Part shown: piece by piece, positions 57,706-64,000 of the stretch | Numbering within the stretch: the stretch's first letter is position 1 | Layout: each line of letters begins with the position of its first letter | NCBI RefSeq assembly: GCF_030010625.1 | Contig: NZ_JASCXN010000002.1 | Coordinates: forward strand, 372,001-436,000 | Origin: Streptomyces sp. CC208A | GTDB lineage: Bacteria > Actinomycetota > Actinomycetes > Streptomycetales > Streptomycetaceae | Direction of reading: 5' to 3' | Length of the DNA stretch: 64,000 bases | Program-made: the position numbers and the translations under genes | The notes under the pieces: model-generated | The model's input: only the letters and a program-made list of their open reading frames with translations | Told to the model about the DNA's origin: nothing | Database searches by the model: none

Positions 57706-58962
57706 TCAGGCGGTGTGGCGGACGGCGCGGGCGAGGATGCCGAGGCCCTCGTCCAGCTCGTCGTCGGTGACGGTCAGCGGGGGCAGCAGCTTGACCACCT
57801 CGTCGCGCGGCCCGGACGTCTCCACGAGCAGCCCCAGTTCGAAGGCGCGCCGGCACACGGCCCGGGCCCGCTCCCCGTCCGGGAACTCAAGGCCCCACAC
57901 GAGCCCGCGCCCGCGGGGGGTGCTCCCGGAGCCGAGCGTGCTCAGGGCGTCCTCGACGCGCCCCGCCCGCTCAAGGGTCCGGTCCCGCAGCGTCGTGTCG
58001 CGCCAGTACGTGTCGAGGGCGGCGGCCGCGGTGACGAAGGCGGGGTTGTTGCCGCGGAAGGTGCCGTTGTGCTCACCGGGCGCCCACACGTCGAGCTCGT
58101 CGCGGAAGAGGCAGAGGGACATGGGCAGCCCGTAGCCGCTGATGGACTTGGAGAGGGTGACGATGTCCGGGGTGATGCCGGCCTCCTCGAAGGAGAAGAA
58201 GTCGCCGGTGCGGCCGCAGCCCATCTGGATGTCGTCGACGATCAGCAGCATGTCCCGGCGGCGGCACAGGTCGGCGAGGCCGCGCAGCCACTCGGCGCGG
58301 GCCACGTTGACGCCGCCCTCGCCCTGGACCGTCTCGACGATCACGGCCGCCGGGTGGTCGAGGCCGGAGCCGGAGTCCTCAAGGAGCCGCTCGAACCAGA
58401 GGAAGTCGGGGGTCCGGCCGCCGAGGTAGTGGTCGAAGGGCATCTGGGTGGTGTGGGTCAGCGGCACGCCCGCGCCGGCCCGTTTGCCGGCGTTGCCGGT
58501 GAGGGCGAGCGAGCCCAGGGACATGCCGTGGAAGGCGTTGGTGAAGGAGACGACCGTCTTCCGTCCGGTGACCTTGCGGGCGAGCTTGAGCGCCGCCTCG
58601 ACGGCATTGGTGCCGGTCGGGCCCGGGAACATCACCTTGTAGGGAAGGCCGCGGGGTTCGAGGACGGTCGAGCGGAAGGTCTCCAGGAAGTGCCGCTTGG
58701 CCGTCGTCGACATGTCGAGGCCGTGGGTGACGCCGTCGCTGCCGAGGTAGTCGAGGAGCGGGCGCTTGAGGGCGGGGTTGTTGTGGCCGTAGTTGAGCGA
58801 GCCGGCGCCGGCGAAGAAGTCGAGGAAACGGCGGCCGTGCTCGTCGAACAGGAGGCTGCCCGTGGCCCGTTCGAAGACGGTGGGCCAGGCGCGGCAGTAG
58901 CTGCGTACCTCCGACTCGACGGTCTCGAAGACGGTCGGGGCGGTTCCTGCGAGGAGCGTCAT
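57706..58962 (-). CDS. ectB: Diaminobutyrate-2-oxoglutarate transaminase
   Basis: A 418-aa PLP class III aminotransferase that makes L-2,4-diaminobutyrate from aspartate semialdehyde, the first step of ectoine synthesis. [32 protein letters not shown] for the PLP phosphate, [13 protein letters not shown], and the Schiff-base lysine in [13 protein letters not shown] are all there. ATG at 58962. Confidence 0.97.
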   Translation of the reverse strand: MTLLAGTAPTVFETVESEVRSYCRAWPTVFERATGSLLFDEHGRRFLDFFAGAGSLNYGHNNPALKRPLLDYLGSDGVTHGLDMSTTAKRHFLETFRSTVLEPRGLPYKVMFPGPTGTNAVEAALKLARKVTGRKTVVSFTNAFHGMSLGSLALTGNAGKRAGAGVPLTHTTQMPFDHYLGGRTPDFLWFERLLEDSGSGLDHPAAVIVETVQGEGGVNVARAEWLRGLADLCRRRDMLLIVDDIQMGCGRTGDFFSFEEAGITPDIVTLSKSISGYGLPMSLCLFRDELDVWAPGEHNGTFRGNNPAFVTAAAALDTYWRDTTLRDRTLERAGRVEDALSTLGSGSTPRGRGLVWGLEFPDGERARAVCRRAFELGLLVETSGPRDEVVKLLPPLTVTDDELDEGLGILARAVRHTA

Positions 58963-59006
58963 GCGGGACTCCAGTACGGGGGAGAGGAGGGAAGCGAGGG
59001 GGCTGG

Positions 59007-59555
59007 TCAGAAGGCGAGGGGCGCGATGCGGTGCAGCACCTCGGCCTCGTGGCCGGGAGCGGGGAAGGCGCCGGACGGGAAGAGGACGGTGCGGCTCACG
59101 CGGGCGCCGTGCCGCCTGGCGTAGGAGCCGAAGAGGCGCTCGGACGCGGTGTTGTCCGGGGTGATGGTCGTCTCGACGGCGTCGAGCGGGTACGAGCGGG
59201 CGACGCGCTCCGAGAGGTGGTCGAGGAGCGCCCCGGCGATGCCGAGCCCCCGGTACGCGGCATCGACGGCGACCTGCCACACCAGCAGCGTCCCCGGTGC
59301 GTCGGGGCGGAGGTAGCCGGTCACGAAGCCCACGGGCCGCCCGTCCGCGCCGCGGGCCACGGCGGACGTCTCGGCGAAGTCGCGGCACCACAGGAGGTAG
59401 CTGTAGGAGGAGTTGACGTCCAGCACCTCGGACTCCCGTGCGAGCCGCCAGAGTTGGGCTCCATCGCCGATCCGTGGCCGCCCGACGGTCCACTCGCGGA
59501 CGGAGACCGGTGCTTCGTCTCGGAGGTGTTCCGGCGCTGTGTGAGCTGTGGTCAT
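59007..59555 (-). CDS. ectA: Diaminobutyrate acetyltransferase
   Basis: A 182-aa GNAT enzyme that acetylates diaminobutyrate on the gamma amino group with acetyl-CoA. LDVNSSYSYLLWCRDF is the EctA substrate-binding signature; VWQVAVDAAYRGLGIAGALL is the CoA-binding motif A. First gene of the ectABCD-ehuBCDA block, 44 bp before ectB. Confidence 0.96.
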   Translation of the reverse strand: MTTAHTAPEHLRDEAPVSVREWTVGRPRIGDGAQLWRLARESEVLDVNSSYSYLLWCRDFAETSAVARGADGRPVGFVTGYLRPDAPGTLLVWQVAVDAAYRGLGIAGALLDHLSERVARSYPLDAVETTITPDNTASERLFGSYARRHGARVSRTVLFPSGAFPAPGHEAEVLHRIAPLAF

Positions 59556-59938
59556 GGGCGCCGAAGTTACCCAGCGCAGCCGTGAACTTCCTGGGCCCGA
59601 GGGGTTCCGGTATCCGCCGATCCATGTTATGGATCGGCGGCGATGTGCCGACGGCCGGACGATCGCCCCGTGAATTCGAGGGGTGGTTAAGTGTCTAAAG
59701 TGGGGCAAAGCGTCCGTTTGTAACGACGGCGTAACACCTTCGTTCCGTGCCGCGCCGATGCCGGAGCGTTACCGCATCGTCGGTCAGGAGTCCGTTTGGC
59801 CACGCGGAATCCGGTTAGGGATGCCCCGTATGGGGTCGTGTTCACGGACCGTCACCGGCGCGGAGGCGACCCCGGCCGGCCGCCCGGACGGACCGCACCC
59901 GCAGGCGGAGCCGGCCGGGCCGGACTAGCGTGGTCAGG
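59556..59938. promoter_or_regulatory. Divergent ect / streptophobe spacer with a strong dyad
   Basis: A 383-bp region without a gene. CCGCCGATCCA (59614-59624) and TGGATCGGCGG (59630-59640) form a perfect 11-bp dyad with a 5-nt spacer, 59-85 bp before ectA; it is either an operator or a leader hairpin. CCCCGTATGGGG at 59824-59835 is a smaller palindrome. AT-richer DNA at 59685-59735 may hold the ect promoter, but I could not fix the boxes. Confidence 0.55.
59926..59931 (+). promoter_or_regulatory. -10 box of the leaderless streptophobe gene
   Basis: TAGCGT ends 7 nt before the GTG at 59939, so the message would begin at or next to its start codon. The -35 is weak. Confidence 0.5.
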
Positions 59939-61264
59939 GTGAGCAGCCGGCTGCCCAGCACCCCGCCCCCCGCCCCCGATGGCGGCCCCGCCCGGAAGGG
60001 ACTCCGCATCGCCGTCCAGGCCCTCGCCGCCGTCGTGGCGGGCTACGTGGCCATGGGCGTCACCGCCGCCCTCGGGCTCTGGGCCGCGGGCGCGGCCGAC
60101 CTCCCCGGCGGTTTCGCCGCCGTCCTCGCCGCGGTCGTCGTCATGGCCGCCGGCGGACAGGTCGAGGTGACGGGCTCGGCCGGGTCCCTCGCCGGAGCCG
60201 AGGGCCAACTGACCGCCATGCCCCTCACCGTCACCCTCGTCGGCGCCCTCGTCACCGGCGCGGTCTTCCTCCTCCCGCTGCGCCACCACGCCGTGGCCAG
60301 GAGCGGGGACCTCGCGGCCCGCGCCGCGGCCGTCACCGTCCTCTGGCTGGCCGCCCTCACCGGACTCTCCGCCCTGGCCCGCCACGACTTCCGCCTCACC
60401 CTCGGCGGCGGCGAGCCCGAGGACCCCCTCGCGGACCTCTTCGGCGAGCTCATCGACGCCGCCGATCCCACCGTCGGCTTCCGCACCCTCCTCGGACCCA
60501 CCCTCGGCCACGGCCTCCTGTGGATCCTCGGCGTGCTCCTGATCGCCCTCCTCGTCTCCCGCCGCAGTGCCCTCCCCACGCGCGTGCTGCGGTACCAGGA
60601 GGCCGTCAGGCCCGCCGCCTCCGCGATGCTCCTGCTGGTCCTCGCCTACGTGGCCGTCGGGCTCGTCATCGGCCTGGTCGTCGCCGCCACCAAGGGACAC
60701 GCCGCGGAGACCTTCGCCGTCCTCCTCCTCGGCCTGCCCAACGTCAGCTGGCTCGCCTTCGGCGTCGGCATCGGCGGCGCCTGGGAGGGCAGGGTCGAGG
60801 GCCCCTTCGGGCTGCCGATGCCCCAGATCCTCGACGCCGTGCTGCGCGGTGGCGAGGGCACCGACCTGTCCACTGTGGACCTGTCCTCGCTCGCCGCCGA
60901 GGACGGGCGCGCCTGGTGGCTGCTGCCCGTCGCCGCCGTCCTCGTCCTCGCCGCCGCCTTCGTCGCGGCCGTACGCTCCCCGGCCCGGGTACGGCCCTGG
61001 CAGCACGCCCTGCACCTCGGGACCGCCCTCGCCCTCACGCTGCTCGTCGTCATGCCCCTCACCCTCGTCGAGGCGCGCTTCGGCCTGTCGATCCTGGGCA
61101 TCGGCGACCTGGGGGCTCTCGGCGGCGAGGTCCTGCTCAGGCCCGAGGTGTGGCGCACGGTCGGCCTCGCCCTCCTCTGGGGGTTCGTCGCCGGCTTCCT
61201 CGGCGGCCTCCTCGCCACCCGTGTCCGGCACCGGGGCCAGATCCCCGCCGACGCCAAGGGCTGA
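59939..61264 (+). CDS. Streptophobe family integral membrane protein
   Basis: A 441-aa membrane protein with roughly ten hydrophobic helices, of a family confined to Streptomyces and relatives. Segments such as VQALAAVVAGYVAMGVTAAL, GAADLPGGFAAVLAAVVVMA, ARHDFRLTLGGGEPED and NVSWLAFGVGIGGAWEGRVE match it. Function is unknown. I prefer the GTG at 59939, placed 7 nt after a TAGCGT box, over the in-frame GTG at 59930. It converges on a Ser/Thr kinase gene that is followed by an FHA/ABC-type module. Confidence 0.85.
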   Translation: MSSRLPSTPPPAPDGGPARKGLRIAVQALAAVVAGYVAMGVTAALGLWAAGAADLPGGFAAVLAAVVVMAAGGQVEVTGSAGSLAGAEGQLTAMPLTVTLVGALVTGAVFLLPLRHHAVARSGDLAARAAAVTVLWLAALTGLSALARHDFRLTLGGGEPEDPLADLFGELIDAADPTVGFRTLLGPTLGHGLLWILGVLLIALLVSRRSALPTRVLRYQEAVRPAASAMLLLVLAYVAVGLVIGLVVAATKGHAAETFAVLLLGLPNVSWLAFGVGIGGAWEGRVEGPFGLPMPQILDAVLRGGEGTDLSTVDLSSLAAEDGRAWWLLPVAAVLVLAAAFVAAVRSPARVRPWQHALHLGTALALTLLVVMPLTLVEARFGLSILGIGDLGALGGEVLLRPEVWRTVGLALLWGFVAGFLGGLLATRVRHRGQIPADAKG

Positions 61265-61287
61265 CGTCCGCCAAGGGCCGACGTCCG

Positions 61288-62292
61288 CTAAGGACCCACG
61301 TCCAGGCGCCTGAAGACCGGCCGCGCCCAGCCCGGAGGTTCCGGTGGCGGGCCCGGCGTCCGGCGCCCCGTCCCGGTCGCCGCGGCCGGTCCGCCCGGCG
61401 CCTCCGCCAGCGCGGCCCGCAGCGCCGCGACGAACTCCAGGCACGTCCCGTACCGCTCCTCCGGCGTCTTCGCCAGCGCCCGCGCGAACACCGCGTCCGC
61501 CGCCTCGGGCAGCCCGGGCCGGAACTCGTCCAGCGGCGGCGGAGGGTCGTACTGCTGCGCCCACAGCACCGCCCAGTCGGTGTCCCGGCGGAACGGCGGC
61601 ACCCCGGCCAGCGTCTCGAAGACCACGCACGCCAGGCTGTACACGTCGCAGCGCCCGTCCACCGGCTTGCCCGAGATCTGCTCGGGCGCCACGTAGTCCA
61701 GCGTGCCGACGAACTCGCCGACCGTCGTGAACCCGGTCAGCGACAGCGACTTCTTCGTCAGCCCGAAGTCGGTCAGGTACACATGCTCGGGGTGCTCCCG
61801 GTCGGTGCCCTCGGCGACCAGGATGTTGCCCGGCTTCACGTCCCGGTGCACCAGGTCGTGCGCGTGCGCCGCGTCGAGGGCCGACGCCACCTGCGCCGCG
61901 ATCCGGCCCGCCGTCGGCGGCGGCAGCGGCCCCTCCCGGGCCAGCAGCGCCACCAGGTCCTGCCCGGCCACGTACCGCATCGCGATGTACAGGACCCCCT
62001 CCGTCTCGCCCGCCTCGAAGACCGGAACGATGTGCGGGTGGTCGATGGAGGCCGCCACCCGCGACTCGTGCGCGAACCGCTTCCGGAAGGTGTCGTTGCG
62101 GGCCAGCTCCGGCGCCAGCAGCTTCAGCGCCACCGTCCGGTCGAGCCGCAGGTCCCGGGCCCGGTACACGACCGCCATCCCGCCGCGCCCGATCTCGGCC
62201 TCCACCCGGTAGCCCGCGATCTCCTTGCCGACGAGCCCGGACGGCCGCCCCGCCGGGAGCCCCGTGTCCCGTGCCCCGTCCCCGCCCGTCAT
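61288..62292 (-). CDS. Ser/Thr protein kinase (Hanks type, soluble)
   Basis: A 334-aa kinase without a transmembrane helix. Gly loop IGRGGMAVVYRARD, Lys in VALKLLAPE, catalytic loop VHRDVKPGN (RD type) and TDFGLTKKS are intact; VGEFVGTLDYVAPEQISGKP is the activation segment end. The C-terminal 45 residues are Pro/Gly-rich. It overlaps the stop of the upstream TRVV-motif protein by 4 bp, so both are coupled. In mycobacteria the kinase PknF sits next to the FHA-ABC transporter Rv1747, and this set looks equivalent. Confidence 0.93.
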   Translation of the reverse strand: MTGGDGARDTGLPAGRPSGLVGKEIAGYRVEAEIGRGGMAVVYRARDLRLDRTVALKLLAPELARNDTFRKRFAHESRVAASIDHPHIVPVFEAGETEGVLYIAMRYVAGQDLVALLAREGPLPPPTAGRIAAQVASALDAAHAHDLVHRDVKPGNILVAEGTDREHPEHVYLTDFGLTKKSLSLTGFTTVGEFVGTLDYVAPEQISGKPVDGRCDVYSLACVVFETLAGVPPFRRDTDWAVLWAQQYDPPPPLDEFRPGLPEAADAVFARALAKTPEERYGTCLEFVAALRAALAEAPGGPAAATGTGRRTPGPPPEPPGWARPVFRRLDVGP

Positions 62293-63137
62293 CGGCTGTC
62301 GTCCTCGGCGTCGGGCGGGCGGCTCACGACCCGCGTCGGCGGCGGACCGGCCGCCGGCGGCGCGTCGACCTGCGGCACCACCTGCGTCGGTTCGTACGCC
62401 ACCGGCGTCGGCTCGCGGACGACCCGCGTCGGCTCATGGGCGACAGGCGCCTGCCGTTCCTCCGGTACGGCCTCCGCCTCCGGTACGGGCTCCGCACCGG
62501 CCGCCGACGGCTCGGGGGCGGCCGGGTCCGCCGACCGTTCGGGGGCCGGGGCCGCGGCGGGCGTCCGGGACGGCGCCGAGGGGGCCGCGTACGTCGTCAG
62601 GCCGAGCCCGTCGCAGTACACCCAGCGCTCGTGCTCCGCGTCGTACAGCCACACCGACTCCCCGTCGACGACCATCCCGACCCGCAGCCCGCGCGTGCGC
62701 CGCCGGAAGGTCTCCCCGTCCGCCCGGCCCGCCGCCAGCTCCTCCACCGCCCGCCGGTAGCGGCCCAGGGCGTCCTCCGCCCGCGCGATGAGGGGCCGCG
62801 GATCGGCCGTCCGGGCGAGCGCCGGGCCCGCCGCCGGAGGGTCGTCCGGGACCGTCACCAGGAGCCGCGCGTCCACCCACGCGGACCAGCCGTTGGAGCA
62901 CAGCACCCGCCCCCAGTCACCGGCCCGCTCCGTCAGTCGCACCGGCAGGAACGCGTCCAGCGGCACCGTCGGGAAGCCGGGGTCCGGCGCCTGCCAGGCG
63001 GGCAGCCCGTCGCGCGGCACCACGTGCGTGGGGCGGAACGTGGATCCAGTAGCCGAGATATCGGATCCAGTAGCCGGGATATTGGATCCAAAAGCCTGAT
63101 CGGATCCGATATCCGAAAGGGGATCGGGGACGCTCAC
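62289..63137 (-). CDS. Protein with repeated TRVV-type threonine motifs, likely kinase/FHA partner
   Basis: A 282-aa protein that I cannot place in a named family. GTG at 63137 has a strong GGAGGTG ahead. The first 35 residues contain a short near-repeat (GSNIPATGS, GSDISATGS) encoded by DNA with GGATCC every 18-21 bp. A central region (about 45-195) has small SH3-like segments (DWGRVLCSNGWSAWVDA, VGMVVDGESVWLYDAE). The acidic Pro/Ala-rich tail has threonines in TRVV, TPVA, TQVV and TRVV (about 230-272), and THVV occurs at about 37. These look like phospho-acceptor or FHA-ligand sites for the coupled kinase and the adjacent ABC protein. Confidence 0.75.
   Translation of the reverse strand: MSVPDPLSDIGSDQAFGSNIPATGSDISATGSTFRPTHVVPRDGLPAWQAPDPGFPTVPLDAFLPVRLTERAGDWGRVLCSNGWSAWVDARLLVTVPDDPPAAGPALARTADPRPLIARAEDALGRYRRAVEELAAGRADGETFRRRTRGLRVGMVVDGESVWLYDAEHERWVYCDGLGLTTYAAPSAPSRTPAAAPAPERSADPAAPEPSAAGAEPVPEAEAVPEERQAPVAHEPTRVVREPTPVAYEPTQVVPQVDAPPAAGPPPTRVVSRPPDAEDDSR
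63042..63107. repeat. Periodic GGATCC repeats in a coding region
   Basis: GGATCC occurs at 63042, 63063, 63084 and 63102 (spacing 21, 21, 18 bp). ATTGGATCCAAAA at 63081-63093 is like the ATTGGATCCAAT site at the glutarate genes. The sites fall in the first codons of the TRVV-motif gene. Confidence 0.7.
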
Positions 63138-63158
63138 GGCCCACCTCCTGATCGCGGG

Positions 63159-64000
63159 TCAGCGGCGCATGACCACCGGTTCGTGCCGGCGCAGCAACCG
63201 GGCCACGGCGAACCCCAGCGCCACACAGAGCACGGCCAGCATGCCCATGTCGAAGAGCCAGGCCGCCGCCGTGTGGTCCATCAGCGGGTCGGCGGTCTTC
63301 GCGCTCGGCGCCACCTCCCCGATGTCGATCGTCGCGCCCATCGCGGCGAACGCCCACCGCGACGGCACCAGCCAGGCCAGCTGCTCCAGGACCGGCGTGC
63401 CGCGCACGCTCAGCAGCGCCCCGCAGAACACCACCTGGACGATCGCGAGGAGGACGAGCAGCGGCATCGTCACCTCCTCCTTGCGGACCAGCGCCGACAC
63501 CAGCAGGCCGAGCATCATCGCGGTGAAGGCGAGCAGGGCGACCGCGAGCGTGATCTCGATCAGCGGGGGCATCAGCACGCCCTTGCCGTCGGGCACGTTC
63601 AGCGGCACGCCGATCAGGGCCACCAGGGTCAGCACCACGGCCTGCACGACGGTCACCGTGCCGAGGACGACGACCTTGGAGGCGAGATAGGCGGAGCGGG
63701 ACAGGCCGACGGCTCTCTCCCGTCGGTAGATCGACCGCTCCTTCACCAGCTCGCGGACCGCGTTGGCCGCGCCGGTGAGGACACCGCCGACACAGAGGAT
63801 CAGCAGCACGTTCAGCGTGGACTCGGGGTTGAGACTTCCCTCGGACAGGGCCCGGGCCATCGCGCCCATCACGAACGGCAGGGCGATCATGATGGCCAGG
63901 AAGGTGCGGTCGGCGGCGAGCGCGGCCGTGTAGCGCCGGACCAGGGTCCGCAGCTGCCCGCCCCAGCTCTGCGCCTTGGGCGGCGGGGGAGGCGCGGCCG
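63159..64000 (-). CDS. ABC-2 type permease module of a Rv1747-like transporter, N-terminus outside window
   Basis: At least 280 C-terminal residues of a membrane protein, with six helices and the ABC-2 segments ELVKERSIYRRERAVGLSRSAYLASK, VLLILCVGGVLTGAAN, and SRWAFAAMGATIDI. Upstream of the first helix an Arg-rich TLVRRYTAALAADRTFL follows a Pro-rich linker, as in FHA-ATPase-permease fusions such as Rv1747, so the missing part probably holds the FHA and ATPase domains. The stop is 22 bp before the TRVV-motif gene, so they are likely one operon. Confidence 0.85.
   Translation of the reverse strand, partial: AAPPPPPKAQSWGGQLRTLVRRYTAALAADRTFLAIMIALPFVMGAMARALSEGSLNPESTLNVLLILCVGGVLTGAANAVRELVKERSIYRRERAVGLSRSAYLASKVVVLGTVTVVQAVVLTLVALIGVPLNVPDGKGVLMPPLIEITLAVALLAFTAMMLGLLVSALVRKEEVTMPLLVLLAIVQVVFCGALLSVRGTPVLEQLAWLVPSRWAFAAMGATIDIGEVAPSAKTADPLMDHTAAAWLFDMGMLAVLCVALGFAVARLLRRHEPVVMRR

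Overview
The window reads as Streptomyces (or a very close actinomycete) chromosomal core DNA. GC is very high, genes are packed in alternating directions, GTG and TTG starts are common, and several starts look leaderless. It carries Streptomyces-typical families: DUF5133, CGNR, DUF2252, Methyltransf_19 (DUF574), DUF6777, a streptophobe protein, a SARP regulator and a monomeric NADP-isocitrate dehydrogenase. I saw no tRNA, rRNA, CRISPR array, insertion sequence, integrase or prophage gene.

Layout. 0-7.4 kb: serine hydrolase (cut by the left edge), VanW wall protein, LacI regulator, PAP2 phosphatase and icd. 7.4-12.5 kb: a membrane-tethered sigma factor fused to an extracellular CAP domain, convergent with a second CAP protein, then a universal stress protein and an epimerase-like SDR with an OsdR/DosR-like box. 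12.6-23.5 kb: DUF5133, MFS/CGNR pair, D,D-carboxypeptidase, Nudix, GntR/HutC with a dre-like operator, DUF2252, FAD oxidoreductase, PadR, and a 2,4-dienoyl-CoA reductase with a perfect 20-bp palindrome upstream. 23.6-26.5 kb: cobalt uptake operon cbiMNQO behind a cobalamin riboswitch. 26.6-28.6 kb: dihydroxyacetone kinase dhaKLM.

28.9-40.8 kb is the most unusual part. It is a secreted-protein module with two antigen-85-type esterases and two seven-bladed PLL-like beta-propeller lectins, one on a lysozyme-like domain and one on an NlpC-like domain. It also holds a penicillin/AHL-acylase-type Ntn hydrolase, an FHA protein overlapping a membrane Ser/Thr kinase, and a SARP regulator with an added N-terminal LuxR-type helix-turn-helix. 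Two promoters in it share the same element: heptad direct repeats at 11-bp spacing placed 7 nt before the -10 box, which is SARP operator geometry. This suggests a small regulon under the neighbouring SARP.

41-47.6 kb: methyltransferase, a dormancy-type set (small membrane protein, DUF1876, CBS-BON) with a second OsdR-like box, a secreted YncE-like propeller, and a secreted metal hydrolase with a discoidin domain. 47.7-51 kb: glutarate module (FCD-GntR regulator, CaiB-type CoA-transferase, glutaryl-CoA dehydrogenase) with TTGGATCCAA operators. 51-53 kb: FBP zinc protein and DUF6777. 53.1-59.6 kb: the complete ectoine/hydroxyectoine system, ectABCD plus the ehuBCDA importer, as one directional block. 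59.9-64 kb: streptophobe membrane protein, then a Ser/Thr kinase, a protein with several TRVV-type threonine motifs, and a Rv1747-like ABC permease that is cut by the right edge.
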